In this document: positions 1 to 9,561 of the stretch, piece after piece
Numbering within the stretch: the stretch's first letter is position 1
Layout of the letters: every line of letters begins with the position of its first letter
Source: JALJPB01 sp034111045
Lineage (GTDB): Bacteria > Pseudomonadota > Gammaproteobacteria > Enterobacterales > Alteromonadaceae
Assembly: GCA_034111045.1 (NCBI GenBank)
Contig: JAWUYA010000061.1
Span: 1-56,606, forward strand
DNA length: 56,606 bases
Reading direction: 5' to 3'
Translations under genes and position numbers: made by a program
Notes under the pieces: model-generated
Database searches by the model: none
Seen by the model: only the letters and a program-made list of their open reading frames with translations
What the model was told of the DNA's origin: nothing

Positions 1-2
1 GT

Positions 3-146
3 GACGATTGGTTAGAGCTTGCCGAGCATTTTGGTAAAAAACATCATCAAGCGGTTGGCTCGTTAAAAGCGCTTAATGCCTTTGCTGCGCACACAGGTAA
101 GCAATGGATTGGCGGTCATCGACAGCAAGCCTCAATATTTCACTGA
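3..146 (+). CDS. 3' end of an unidentified gene (left edge)
   Basis: An open frame runs in from the left edge and stops at a TGA at 144-146. It gives the last 47 residues of a protein, with the stretch HFGKKHHQAVGSLKALNAF and the C-terminus ASIFH. The composition looks like a real, soluble, helical C-terminus. I do not recognise the family securely; a flavodoxin-like or NAD(P)H oxidoreductase tail is only a guess. The start lies outside the window. Confidence 0.5.
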   Translation, partial: DDWLELAEHFGKKHHQAVGSLKALNAFAAHTGKQWIGGHRQQASIFH

Positions 147-439
147 AACCTCTAAGTAGATTATAAATCCCCCTAAACAGCATCTCGCTGGTATTCGTGT
201 CGGTGTAATTCATTGGTTTGTCGTTTCACCAGCTAGATTAACTTAATAACTTAATAAGTTAATAGAAAAACGCAATATCTACCATCGCCTTTATTTGTTA
301 AAGCTATTTATGTACTGTATTGTCTATTATTAAAATTATTGGACGTCCTGATCTACTTCCACTGATCTACTTCTGATAATGGCACTGATATATTTTAATC
401 GCGTTTGGTGAAATGAAGAAAACTTACATTAACTAATAA
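147..439. other. intergenic region without a gene
   Basis: The stretch between the partial gene and the terminator at 440 is AT-rich and has no open frame with coding character on either strand. I see no recognisable regulatory site. Confidence 0.5.
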
Positions 440-473
440 AAAAGAGAATAACAATTAGCTGTTATTCTCTTTT
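440..473 (-). terminator. hairpin terminator for the DUF885 gene
   Basis: Perfect 14-bp inverted repeat: AAAAGAGAATAACA at 440-453 and its complement at 460-473, with a 6-nt loop. The arms end in A and T runs, so the structure reads as an intrinsic terminator on both strands. It lies 32 bp past the stop codon of the leftward DUF885 gene, which it most likely serves; it could also stop the rightward partial gene. Confidence 0.8.
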
Positions 474-505
474 AGGTTTTAGCAATAAAGCATAAAATTT
501 ATCGC

Positions 506-2356
506 TTAAGTTTTAGATGCCTCAATATACTTTTCAACAAAGTCAGCTAATACATTAAGTGGTACAGGGCCATTACGTAGTATAACGTCATGAAATTCGC
601 GTATATCAAATTGCTCGCCGAGTGCAACTTTTGCATGCTCACGTAATTCAATAATTTTCAACATACCAATTTTATAAGCAGTTGCTTGAGACGGCATAAT
701 AATATGGCGTTCTACCATTTTAACTGCGTCTAACTTAGCATTTGGCGTATTGGTTGTGTAATATTCAATACCCTGTTCACGGCTCCATTTTTTCGAATGT
801 ATGCCGGTGTCTACTACTAATCTACAAGCACGCCATAGTTCCATCGCTAAGCGGCCAAAGTCAGAATAAGGGTCTTGGTATAAGCCAATTTCTTTGGGGA
901 TCATTTCTGAGTATAAACCCCAGCCTTCGGTATAAGCGGTATAACCACCAAATTTACGGAACTTTGGAATGCCAGTTAATTCTTGTTTGATGGCTAATTG
1001 CATGTGATGCCCCGGAATACCTTCATGATAAGCCAATGCCGCCATTTGATAACTTGGCATAGATTTCATGTCGTAAAGGTTGGCGTAATAAACACCCGGT
1101 CGAGAACCGTCTGGAGCAGGTTGTTGATAGAATGCTTTACCTGCTGACTTTTCTCTAAAAGCCTCCACCGCTTTAACTTTTAATTCTGCTTTAGGTTTGG
1201 TTAAAAACAGACTGTCTAATCGGCCTTTCATGTCATCAATTAATGCGACAGCTTCGGTTAAATATTTTTGACGACCTTCTTCATTCGCTGGATAATAAAA
1301 TTGTTTGTCATTACGCATAAAGTCAAAGAATTGAGCTAATGTACCTTCAAAACCGACGTTTTTCATGATGATAGCCATTTCACCATGAATGCGTGAAACT
1401 TCACTTAAGCCAGTTTGATGGATTTCTTCATCAGTTAAATCAGTTGTTGTGGTTCGTTTTAATGCGTTTTTGTAAAAAGCGGCACCTTCTGGAAGTTTCC
1501 AAACACCGTCTTTGTCATCGGCTTTTTTTTCTAATACTTGTAAATAACTAATCAGCTGCTCGTAACCGGGCTTAACACCACTTATTAGGGCGGCGTTAAT
1601 ATCAGCAATCAGGGTGGTCTTTTGCTCTGCGTTGATTTCAAGTTCATTCACTTTTTTACGGAAATCAGCAAGTATGGTGCTGTCGCTACCTTCTTCAAAT
1701 GGTGCGCCCACCAGAATATTTTTTGAGTCACGAATTACATGAGGGAAAACAAATTTAGGGGCAATAATACCGCGTTCTTCACGTAGTTTAAGTTGTGAGG
1801 TTAATTGCTCTAAAAACGCTTTGGTTTTTTGCACGCGTGCTATGTAGTCTTGAGCTTCTTTAATATTTTTAATGGAGTGCTGGTTAATTAAAAATGCCGG
1901 TACTTGTGAATGTACACCAAACATTTGGTTTACAGGGTAGTTATGAAATTGCCATTGATGATCGGCAATTTCGTTTGTTAATTGTTGTACAAATAAGTGG
2001 TAACTGATCAAGGTTTGTTGATCGAGTTTTGTGGTGTCAATGGTCTTTACACGTTGTAAATCAGCTTTCGTGATGTCGAGTTCTTGCTCTTTGTTTTCTT
2101 GAGAAATATCGTCCCATTTATCGTAATCTGTTTTTATGCCTAAGTAGGTTTGCATCATTGGGCTACGAGCTACACCTTCATCAAAAATAGCATCGAATAA
2201 CTGATTGGCTTTTTCAGATTCAGTGATGGTCTTAACCTCACTCACTGGTGCTTCTTTCGTGTTTAGTGTTGAAACTTGTGTGTTTTTTTGGTTTGAACAG
2301 GCGGTAAGTAGTGCGCCAGAAATAGCCATTACTAATAGTGTTTTTTGGAAGGTCAT
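506..2356 (-). CDS. DUF885 family lipoprotein, predicted metallopeptidase
   Basis: 616 residues. The N-terminus MTFQKTLLVMAISGALLTACS is a lipoprotein signal with lipobox LTAC, so the mature protein is membrane-anchored, facing the periplasm. The bulk matches the DUF885 family, which resembles zinc peptidases. Its hallmark HEGIPGHH is seen at about residues 443-450 in AYHEGIPGHHMQLA, with the typical downstream YTEGWGLYSE segment, where the Glu could be the third metal ligand. The length is normal for the family. The substrate is unknown; relatives are annotated as peptidases or dipeptidases, which is family knowledge and not shown here. It is monocistronic, with its own terminator at 440-473. 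Confidence 0.85.
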   Translation of the reverse strand: MTFQKTLLVMAISGALLTACSNQKNTQVSTLNTKEAPVSEVKTITESEKANQLFDAIFDEGVARSPMMQTYLGIKTDYDKWDDISQENKEQELDITKADLQRVKTIDTTKLDQQTLISYHLFVQQLTNEIADHQWQFHNYPVNQMFGVHSQVPAFLINQHSIKNIKEAQDYIARVQKTKAFLEQLTSQLKLREERGIIAPKFVFPHVIRDSKNILVGAPFEEGSDSTILADFRKKVNELEINAEQKTTLIADINAALISGVKPGYEQLISYLQVLEKKADDKDGVWKLPEGAAFYKNALKRTTTTDLTDEEIHQTGLSEVSRIHGEMAIIMKNVGFEGTLAQFFDFMRNDKQFYYPANEEGRQKYLTEAVALIDDMKGRLDSLFLTKPKAELKVKAVEAFREKSAGKAFYQQPAPDGSRPGVYYANLYDMKSMPSYQMAALAYHEGIPGHHMQLAIKQELTGIPKFRKFGGYTAYTEGWGLYSEMIPKEIGLYQDPYSDFGRLAMELWRACRLVVDTGIHSKKWSREQGIEYYTTNTPNAKLDAVKMVERHIIMPSQATAYKIGMLKIIELREHAKVALGEQFDIREFHDVILRNGPVPLNVLADFVEKYIEASKT

Positions 2357-2779
2357 AGTTGTCCCGTTGTTATAAATCTTTGTTATTTTTAAATTGATTT
2401 TTTATTAATATTTTGATTTTCATAGTTTGGCTTGAAACGGGTGTTGTTGGCAATAGCAGATAAGATAAAGCGCTATAAAATTACGACAGGTAGATAATTG
2501 AAGGGTCGTGTAATACTTTATCAGTGCTATTTCAATATTTTGTGCGATTTTGCTCAAGCGGTAGGTTGTTTTGAGCAATAGAGCGCAGTCTATTTTATTT
2601 CATGGTCTGAAGAGCAATCTATTGAAAATAAGCCAACGCAAGGATATATGGCCAAATTTTAGAGGTTATTGGTTTAATGTGCGATTAATATATAGGTGTT
2701 TGTGGTTTCTATATTTTTCATTTCCCCTATATAAATTATTGTTGTCGCTTTAGTTGTTAACGAATAAAAAGGTTTTATA
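2357..2779. other. divergent intergenic region without a gene
   Basis: This is the AT-rich region between the divergent DUF885 and OmpA-like genes and must hold both promoters. A 60-residue open frame on the plus strand (2571-2753) is rich in Leu, Phe and Tyr, lacks a ribosome site and is not believed. The phased repeats at 2780-2823 follow. Confidence 0.4.
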
Positions 2780-2823
2780 TACAAAATAAATACAAAATAA
2801 TTACAAGGCAACTACAAGGTAAT
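2780..2823 (+). promoter_or_regulatory. four tandem 11-bp repeats, likely activator-binding array
   Basis: Four consecutive 11-bp units start with TACAA: TACAAAATAAA, TACAAAATAAT, TACAAGGCAAC, TACAAGGTAAT. They begin at 2780, 2791, 2802 and 2813. An 11-bp period puts each unit on the same DNA face, as in sites for OmpR/PhoB-type regulators. The array ends 155 bp before the start of the OmpA-like gene. A possible -10 (TATTAT, 2866-2871) lacks a good -35, which fits activator dependence. The repeats are seen; the regulator is inferred. Confidence 0.45.
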
Positions 2824-2978
2824 AAAGTATTTAACAATTTGCAAGACTTTAGAATCCGCTTGTTTTATTATAGCGTTATTAGCCATCACATAACTAAGTG
2901 ATCTACTTTAATGGTTTAAATACATAATTGTATAAGCATAAAACACACAAAAAAATGAAAAATAAAAAGGATATATCC

Positions 2979-4028
2979 ATGAGAAGATTTTTTACAATGA
3001 TACTATTAGCGTCATTGGTCAGTTCCCCCTTAGCAGCAGAAGCCCTTGATAAAAAATGGGAGGTAGGTGTGTTTGGCGATTACATAAAATCAAGCACAAA
3101 TAAAGAGTCTATAACTGACTGGCAGAATATTGAAGCGGGTAAAGGTATTGGTATTGATTTAAAAAAAATAATTAATGAACAATGGAGTGCTCGTTTAGAA
3201 TTAGCTAAAACTCGTTACGATATTCAAAATGGTAATGATAGTGATGATGGTACACGCTTTGGTATTGACGCTATTTATAAGGTTGAAGACACGGGTCTTT
3301 ATCTTTTCACTGGTGTGAAACGTTTTTACAATGCACGAAACTACTATGCTGTTAATGTTGGTGCTGGATATAATGTTGAGCTAAATGAACGCTTATCTGC
3401 ATATACTGAAGCAGTTGTTTATCGTGATGTTAATAATGGTTATAACGACCAAGGATTTAAAGTTGGTTTAAAATACGCTTTTGGTGACGTGAAAAAATCA
3501 CCTGTGGTGAAAAAAGTGGTGGAGCAAAAATTGCTAGAGCAAACGGTAGAGGTTATTGATACTGATAATGATGGCGTTACTAATAGCAATGACCATTGTC
3601 ATAATACCTCAGCAAATGTAAAAGTTGATTCAAGAGGTTGTGCGTTATATTCAGAAAAAGAAGTAGCAGTTAATTTGAATGTTTTATTTGACAATAATAG
3701 TTCACAGTTGAATAAGTTCAAAAAAAATGACATTCAACCTTTAGCTGATTTCATGAAGGAATACAAAAATACAAGTGTTGTTATTGAAGGGCATAGCTCT
3801 GTTGTCGGTAATACAAAATACAACCTAGTACTTTCTCAAAAGCGTGCAGATAAAATCAAAAACTTATTAATTAATAAGTTTTCTATCGATGCTAACCGCT
3901 TATCTTCAAAAGGTTTTGGTGATACAAAATTGATTTTTGAAGGTAATACAGATGCCGATCATAGTAAAAACCGTCGAGTAGTAGCGACAATAGAAACGAC
4001 GGTGAAAACAGTAATAGAAAAAGACTAA
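2979..4028 (+). CDS. OmpA-family outer-membrane protein with TSP3-type linker
   Basis: 349 residues from the ATG at 2979. This start is preferred over an in-frame start at 2928 because AAAGGA at 2966-2971 is well spaced and the protein then begins with the signal peptide MRRFFTMILLASLVSSPLAAEA. Residues about 22-165 are a predicted beta-barrel, alternating and aromatic, ending GLKYAFGDV. A calcium-binding-type linker (DTDNDGVTNSNDHC) follows. The C-terminal OmpA/MotB-like peptidoglycan-binding domain contains LSQKRADKIKNLL, IDANRLSSKGFG and NRRVVATI. The usual GHTD motif reads GHSS here. Expected role: anchoring the outer membrane to peptidoglycan, possibly with pore activity. Monocistronic. 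Confidence 0.85.
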   Translation: MRRFFTMILLASLVSSPLAAEALDKKWEVGVFGDYIKSSTNKESITDWQNIEAGKGIGIDLKKIINEQWSARLELAKTRYDIQNGNDSDDGTRFGIDAIYKVEDTGLYLFTGVKRFYNARNYYAVNVGAGYNVELNERLSAYTEAVVYRDVNNGYNDQGFKVGLKYAFGDVKKSPVVKKVVEQKLLEQTVEVIDTDNDGVTNSNDHCHNTSANVKVDSRGCALYSEKEVAVNLNVLFDNNSSQLNKFKKNDIQPLADFMKEYKNTSVVIEGHSSVVGNTKYNLVLSQKRADKIKNLLINKFSIDANRLSSKGFGDTKLIFEGNTDADHSKNRRVVATIETTVKTVIEKD

Positions 4029-4066
4029 AATATTCACATATAACCAAATAATATAACAAAGTAATA

Positions 4067-4103
4067 TACCCAAGCCAGATGAGTATTTGCAATGGCTTGG
4101 GTA
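4067..4103. repeat. intergenic hairpin, 11-bp perfect arms
   Basis: TACCCAAGCCA at 4067-4077 pairs perfectly with TGGCTTGGGTA at 4093-4103 across a 15-nt loop. It lies 39 bp after the OmpA-like stop codon. There is no T run on either side, so a classic intrinsic terminator is doubtful. It may protect the transcript 3' end or be a copy of a dispersed palindromic repeat; counting copies in the genome would decide. Confidence 0.5.
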
Positions 4104-5107
4104 CAAGGGACGTTATATTTTCTTGTCTTGATCTTGCCTTTATTTTTACGCGGCACAAAAGCTGGTTTAAAACCACTCTATTACATAGTAATAAAGGGCA
4201 AGCGGGTTAACACTATACATATGTAAAGCTTGGCTTCAAAATTTTCATCATATAAGCCTCATCCCCGCCAGTTTTTAGCCGTTTAATGTTAATTCTAGCA
4301 TTAACATTTTTTCATTTTTTAATAAATTCAGCGCTATTTGAGTATCAAGGGTCAATTCTCTACAATGAATGGTTTTTGAACGGTAAGTTCGCGTCGGTTT
4401 ACCTTATAATAATTAGTTGTCTCCTGGTTACGCCAAGATGAAGTATCATGCTTTTATTCTGCTCTAATATATATGCTGTTCGACTGCGATCTTGCACATC
4501 AATATGTTCACCTATAGCTCTGCCTCAATCACTGCAAATAATAGCATCGAAAAAAGGGGTGAAGCCACATTCGGCCTTACAAACAATTGAGCCGACTTAA
4601 GTGCCAGTGACCACGCTTGCTAATGTAGCCGATTTTTTTCGGGTAGCACAACCTTAAAAAAAGTAAGGTGAAAAATAATATGATAAGCATCTGTGACGAT
4701 ATTTTTATTTGTAATCTCGTATTCAAAAAAAACCAATAGACTTACTTATTGCTGAAGCAAAACTTTTGAGGCAAAATTTATAGTAAAGTAACGTTTATAA
4801 ATCCCAGGGTAAATTATGCCCAAACAGTTTACATATTGCTAATACAAATGAGCTCAGAACAAGGTATTGGCGAATTGAATGGTTACCGACTAAAGTGTAT
4901 TAGTGAAGCTAAGGCGGCATTGCAATTTTTATAGGGGTGTTGGCTCAATAGACTAAACTTATTGAGGTGGCAATTCGTCGTAAAAAACAATAACAAAAAA
5001 GTACGTATGGATAAATGTTTCTCGAAATAAATAGTAGTGTTTACACTATGAATAATACGCTTTGGGTTCAGCTCAATGAGCATAAAGTGTAGCTCAGGAG
5101 TATCTAA
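4104..5107. other. 1-kb intergenic region, possible gene remnants
   Basis: No intact gene is visible. On the minus strand, about 4400-4600, one frame gives protein-like text broken by stops (for example GEHIDVQDRSRTAYILEQNK), which may be a remnant of a lost gene. I cannot name its family. The last 150 bp must hold the acnA promoter; AGGAG at 5097-5101 is the acnA ribosome site. Confidence 0.35.
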
Positions 5108-7837
5108 GTGATTCCTAATAATAAAGAAGCATGGCGAAAAAGGTATCTTGCTCATTTTGTCGATTACACACCCGGTGAAAATTCTACAACACCGCACTAT
5201 TGGTCGTTATCAAAGCTTGCTGAGGATTTCCAATTTAATTTAGACGACCAGCCTTTTATCATTAAACTATTCTTAGAAAATGTAATGCGACACTTCTCTA
5301 GCCATGAAAATATAGTTGATACCATTGACAACTTGATCGCCAGAAAACGTTCTAATAACTTTGAGTTTTCATACTTTCCTTCACGCGTATTAATGCAAGA
5401 TTATACTGGGGTACCCGCATTAGTTGACCTTGCGGCAATGCGTGATGCAATAACAGAACAAGGCGGTAACGCTAAAAAAGTTAATCCTCATTGTCCTGTC
5501 GATTTAGTTATCGATCATTCGGTTATTGCCGATCAATCCGGTAATTCAGATGCATTGGTCTACAATCGCCAACGTGAAATGGAAAGAAACCAAGAGCGTT
5601 ACCAGTTTTTAAAATGGGCGCAAGGCTCTTTTGATAACTTGACGGTCGTCCCCCCCGGACGGGGTATTTGCCACCAAGTCAATCTTGAGTACTTGGCACA
5701 AGTGGTTCGCGAAGAAGCAGGGGTATTAATACCTGACACCTTAATTGGAACGGATAGCCATACCACAATGATTAATGGTTTGGGTGTACTTGGCTGGGGT
5801 GTTGGTGGTATTGAAGCTGAGGCTGCAATGTTAGGTCAACCCTTAAGTTTAGGTGCGCCAACCATTGTTGGTGTTCAACTCCAAGGAAGTCTTCCCGTTG
5901 GCGTAACAGCAACAGATTTAGTGCTAACTATTACGCAAATACTTAGAGAATATGGGGTCGTTGGCAAATATGTAGAGTTTTATGGCTCGGGTATGCTTGC
6001 ACTGAGTATTGCCGAGAGAGCAACCGTGGCTAATATGGCGCCAGAATATGGAGCGACTTGCGGACTATTTCCTATAGACAATAAAGTCATCGACTATTTA
6101 AAGCTCACTAACCGTTCGTCCAAATTAGTTGAGCGAGTTAAAATTTACCCAACGGTGCAACAGCTTTGGCATGACCAAAACACCAATAACCCAATATACC
6201 CTGAAAATATTACTATAGATCTTAATCAAATAGCCCCCTGCGTTGCTGGACCAAAACGACCACAAGACCGTGTAGCACTTAATGCTATTAAGCAAAGAAC
6301 CTTAGAAGTGATGACCTTGAATTTATACCCGGTGCCCAAAAGTCATCAATCATCCAAATCACAGTCACTCGCCAATGGTGATATTGTGATTGCTGCGATC
6401 ACCTCCTGTACTAATACCTCTAATCCAAAGGTTATGCTACAAGCTGGATTATTAGCCAAGGCAGCTGTTCAAATAGGGTTAACGGTTAAAAATTATGTAA
6501 AAACATCATTAGCGCCAGGTTCTCAAGTTGTTGCTCGCTATCTTGATAGCTCAGGCTTACAGCCTTTTTTAGATCAATTAGGCTTTCACCGTATTGGCTT
6601 TGGTTGTACTACCTGTATTGGTAACTCGGGCCCCTTAAAGACTAATGTTGAATTAACCATTAATGAAAATAACCTAAGTGTTGGCGCTGTGTTGTCAGGC
6701 AATCGCAACTTTGAAGGCCGTATTCATCCTGCTGTTCAGCTTAATTGGTTGGCATCGCCACCGCTGGTGGTTGCTTTTGCTTTAGTTGGTCATACCAGAA
6801 TTGATTTTGACAACGAGCCACTTGGTATTGATAAAAATGGCCAAGAGGTTTTTTTACAAGATATCTGGCCAAGTGATGATGTAGTCAATCAAGCCTTATC
6901 TTCGATAACCCAAGAGAGTTATGCTTCATCGTATAAAAATATGCTGGTTGGCGATAAGGCATGGGAGAGCTTACCGATAACAAACTCTGTTTGTTATCCA
7001 TGGAATGATCGTTCGACCTATATTGTAAAACCTCCATTTTTAGAGGTGTTGCCTAAAGGAGTCGATGAAGGGAGTCGAGATGTTAATCGAAAAAAAGAGT
7101 CATTAATCATTAAGTCGGCCAATATCTTAGCCATTTTAGGTGATTCAATCACCACAGATCATATATCTCCAGCTGGAAAGATCAGTCAAGATAGTCCAGC
7201 GGGAAAATACCTTAGTGCTCAAGGAATATCTCCTGAGCAATTTAATAGTTATGGCGCTCGGCGTGGCCACCATGAAGTAATGGTGCGCGGTACCTTTTCA
7301 AATATTCGTTTAAAAAATCAAATTATTGCCCCTGTTGAAGGAGGGAAAACACGTGTGTTTGATAACGAACAGTTTCAAAGCTCAGCAACTGTGTCTATTT
7401 TTGAGGCGAGCCAATGCTACCAAGCGAGTCATACCCCTTTAGTTGTTTTTGCTGGCAAAGAATATGGTACGGGATCAAGTCGAGATTGGGCAGCTAAAGG
7501 CTGTCAGTTACTCGGGATTAAAGCGGTTATTGCTCAATCTTTTGAGCGTATTCATCGAAGTAATTTGGTGGGTATGGGCATCATGCCATTGCAATTACCA
7601 TCAACAATGTCAGTAGATGATTTACAGCTACGCGGTGATGAAACAATAGATTTGGTGTTTGGTGCTAATCACAAGGACAAGCAATTATCACCCAATCAGT
7701 TATTGCAACTTATCATTCATAGCGAGTCTAACGAGCCCATCACATTACCGGTAACCTTATGTATTCATAATACCTTAGAGCTGAAATATTTTCTCGCTGG
7801 AGGTGTTTTGCCCTATGTGACAAGCCAATTTTTATGA
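5108..7837 (+). CDS. acnA: aconitate hydratase, AcnA type
   Basis: 909 residues. It interconverts citrate and isocitrate through a [4Fe-4S] cluster in the cytoplasm. The cluster cysteines lie in ITSCTNTSNP and in FGCTTCIGNSG. Other family segments are GTDSHTTMINGLGVLGWGVGG, GDSITTDHISPAG and the C-terminal swivel domain with YGTGSSRDWAAKG. Domain order and length match AcnA/IRP-type aconitases and not AcnB. The start is GTG at 5108 with AGGAG six bases upstream. Its stop overlaps the fumC start by 4 bp (ATGA), so the two are translationally coupled. AcnD-type 2-methylcitrate dehydratase is a less likely alternative because no prp genes are nearby. Confidence 0.9.
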   Translation: MIPNNKEAWRKRYLAHFVDYTPGENSTTPHYWSLSKLAEDFQFNLDDQPFIIKLFLENVMRHFSSHENIVDTIDNLIARKRSNNFEFSYFPSRVLMQDYTGVPALVDLAAMRDAITEQGGNAKKVNPHCPVDLVIDHSVIADQSGNSDALVYNRQREMERNQERYQFLKWAQGSFDNLTVVPPGRGICHQVNLEYLAQVVREEAGVLIPDTLIGTDSHTTMINGLGVLGWGVGGIEAEAAMLGQPLSLGAPTIVGVQLQGSLPVGVTATDLVLTITQILREYGVVGKYVEFYGSGMLALSIAERATVANMAPEYGATCGLFPIDNKVIDYLKLTNRSSKLVERVKIYPTVQQLWHDQNTNNPIYPENITIDLNQIAPCVAGPKRPQDRVALNAIKQRTLEVMTLNLYPVPKSHQSSKSQSLANGDIVIAAITSCTNTSNPKVMLQAGLLAKAAVQIGLTVKNYVKTSLAPGSQVVARYLDSSGLQPFLDQLGFHRIGFGCTTCIGNSGPLKTNVELTINENNLSVGAVLSGNRNFEGRIHPAVQLNWLASPPLVVAFALVGHTRIDFDNEPLGIDKNGQEVFLQDIWPSDDVVNQALSSITQESYASSYKNMLVGDKAWESLPITNSVCYPWNDRSTYIVKPPFLEVLPKGVDEGSRDVNRKKESLIIKSANILAILGDSITTDHISPAGKISQDSPAGKYLSAQGISPEQFNSYGARRGHHEVMVRGTFSNIRLKNQIIAPVEGGKTRVFDNEQFQSSATVSIFEASQCYQASHTPLVVFAGKEYGTGSSRDWAAKGCQLLGIKAVIAQSFERIHRSNLVGMGIMPLQLPSTMSVDDLQLRGDETIDLVFGANHKDKQLSPNQLLQLIIHSESNEPITLPVTLCIHNTLELKYFLAGGVLPYVTSQFL

Positions 7838-9249
7838 AAAATCATCAACAAGGTAACCGCACTAAAAATGACCAGCTAACAGGCCGATCGACTCATGTGC
7901 TTTGGGGCAAACAAACAAAACTATCATTACAGTATTTTAATATTGGTAAGCAATGTTTTTCAACAACATTTATCAATATCCTCATTAGCATCAAAAAGGC
8001 ATGTGCTCAGATAAATTATGATGAAGGACGATTAAGTGCCGCATATTTACAGGCTATTTTAGCCGCTTGTGATGAGCTTTTACTTAACGACTATTCTGAA
8101 CAATTTCCGCTACGCATCTGGCAAACAGGCTCAGGAACACAAACTAATATGAATGTTAATGAAGTCATCTCTGCACTGGCCAATGAACACTGTGAGAAGA
8201 GGCGTTTTGACAATCAACAGCCAGGTGACATCATTAGCCAAATTCACCCCAATGATGATGTCAATATGTCACAGTCTTCTAATGATGTATTTCCCAGCGC
8301 TATGCATATCGTTGTTGCTACCTTAACACAAAGTGATTTACTTAAATCTTTAACCCATTTACATGATCAATTTCACAAGAAACAGTTTGAATATAAAGCA
8401 GAACTTACTGTAGGCAGAACTCACCTGATGGATGCTTTACCCTTACCTATTAGTGCGGTTTTTTCTGGTTATTGTGAGCAATTAACTCAAGCGAGAATGG
8501 CTATTTCTGAAAGTTTACATAGCGTGTATCAACTCGCTATTGGAGGTACAGCAGTGGGCGGTGGTGATAATGCTCCAGCTCATTTTGGTGAAAAAGTCGC
8601 GTTAAAATTGGCAGAACATTACCAATTGCCTTTTACTGCTAAAAACAATACTTACGCGGCGGTATCAGGTGAAGATGCGTTACTACGTTACAGTTGTGCA
8701 TTAAAACAACTCGCCAGTGTTTTGTTTAAAATTGCCAATGATTTTAAATTGCTGGCCAGTGGGCCTCGCTGTGGCTTCAACGAATGGCTATTACCCGCCA
8801 ATGAGCCCGGTAGTTCAATTATGCCTGGGAAAGTAAACCCTACCCAATGTGAAGCTTTAGCCATGGTTTGCTTGCAGGTTTTTGGTAATGAATTAACTGT
8901 TTCTCTGGCCGCATCTAACGGTCAGCTGCAACTTAATACTTATCGCCCTGTCATTATTCATAATATTATTGAAAGTATTGAGTTGTTAACAGACTCAATG
9001 ACATCATTTACCGACAATTGTGTTTGTGGTCTTCAGTTAAACAAGGAACAAATTAGCATCAACATGAAACGAAATTTGTCGGTGATCACTTTATTAGCGC
9101 CCACACTAGGTTATGATGTTTCAGCACAAATTGTGCACGAAGCGCATAGCAAAAATATTTCGTTAGCTCAAGCTTCTCAATTACTTGGCTTATATACAAC
9201 TAAAGAATTTGAAGCGCTGTTGAGCGAAAAGTTAAAAGGTAAAGAGTAG
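7834..9249 (+). CDS. fumC: class II fumarate hydratase
   Basis: 471 residues, typical for FumC. It hydrates fumarate to malate without an iron-sulfur cluster. Seen: GSGTQTNMNVNEVI, the substrate-site HPNDDVNMSQSSND, GRTHLMDALPL, and the superfamily signature GSSIMPGKVNPTQCEA. The ATG overlaps the acnA stop. Coupling of acnA with fumC pairs the two TCA isoenzymes that in E. coli are the oxidant-resistant, SoxRS-linked forms (established for E. coli; its relevance here is inference). The N-terminus (about 20 residues rich in Asn, Gln and Lys) is slightly unusual. Aspartase or argininosuccinate lyase are less likely given the motifs. Confidence 0.9.
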   Translation: MKNHQQGNRTKNDQLTGRSTHVLWGKQTKLSLQYFNIGKQCFSTTFINILISIKKACAQINYDEGRLSAAYLQAILAACDELLLNDYSEQFPLRIWQTGSGTQTNMNVNEVISALANEHCEKRRFDNQQPGDIISQIHPNDDVNMSQSSNDVFPSAMHIVVATLTQSDLLKSLTHLHDQFHKKQFEYKAELTVGRTHLMDALPLPISAVFSGYCEQLTQARMAISESLHSVYQLAIGGTAVGGGDNAPAHFGEKVALKLAEHYQLPFTAKNNTYAAVSGEDALLRYSCALKQLASVLFKIANDFKLLASGPRCGFNEWLLPANEPGSSIMPGKVNPTQCEALAMVCLQVFGNELTVSLAASNGQLQLNTYRPVIIHNIIESIELLTDSMTSFTDNCVCGLQLNKEQISINMKRNLSVITLLAPTLGYDVSAQIVHEAHSKNISLAQASQLLGLYTTKEFEALLSEKLKGKE

Positions 9250-9561
9250 CTCAAAAGCTCAGTGTTAAATCATATCATTCCAATTGTTTTATTAAAATTA
9301 GAGGTGACCGCCATTAAAATTGGTTTGCTCCAGATGTTACATTGAGTAAGCTTTTATGAGTTGGTTGACACTATTTTTAAGGTGTTTTTATGGTCTATTG
9401 AAGCTAGGAATCATATAAAAAACCACTCAATGAATTAAAGATAGGTAGGCATTATTATGCGATAAAATAATCAGTCGATAATACCCGTATTACCGCCATC
9501 ATTGCAGATGGTTTTTCTAGCGCTATGCTTATAAAAATACTTGGCTAATACTTAAAGAGCA
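9250..9561. other. convergent intergenic region without a gene
   Basis: This lies between the convergent fumC and WD40-like genes. No convincing terminator hairpin or coding remnant was found on either strand. Confidence 0.4.

Noticed and set aside
2470..2482. AAAGCGCT as a further LacI-type operator
   Set aside because: Only one half-site matches; the other half (ATAAAA) is not complementary.
2571..2753. 60-residue plus-strand ORF
   Set aside because: Composition dominated by Leu, Phe and Tyr from AT-rich DNA; no ribosome site; it would overlap the promoter region.
5108..7837. AcnD-type 2-methylcitrate dehydratase
   Set aside because: No prpB, prpC or prpF gene beside it; fumC linkage and AcnA-like text favour aconitase.
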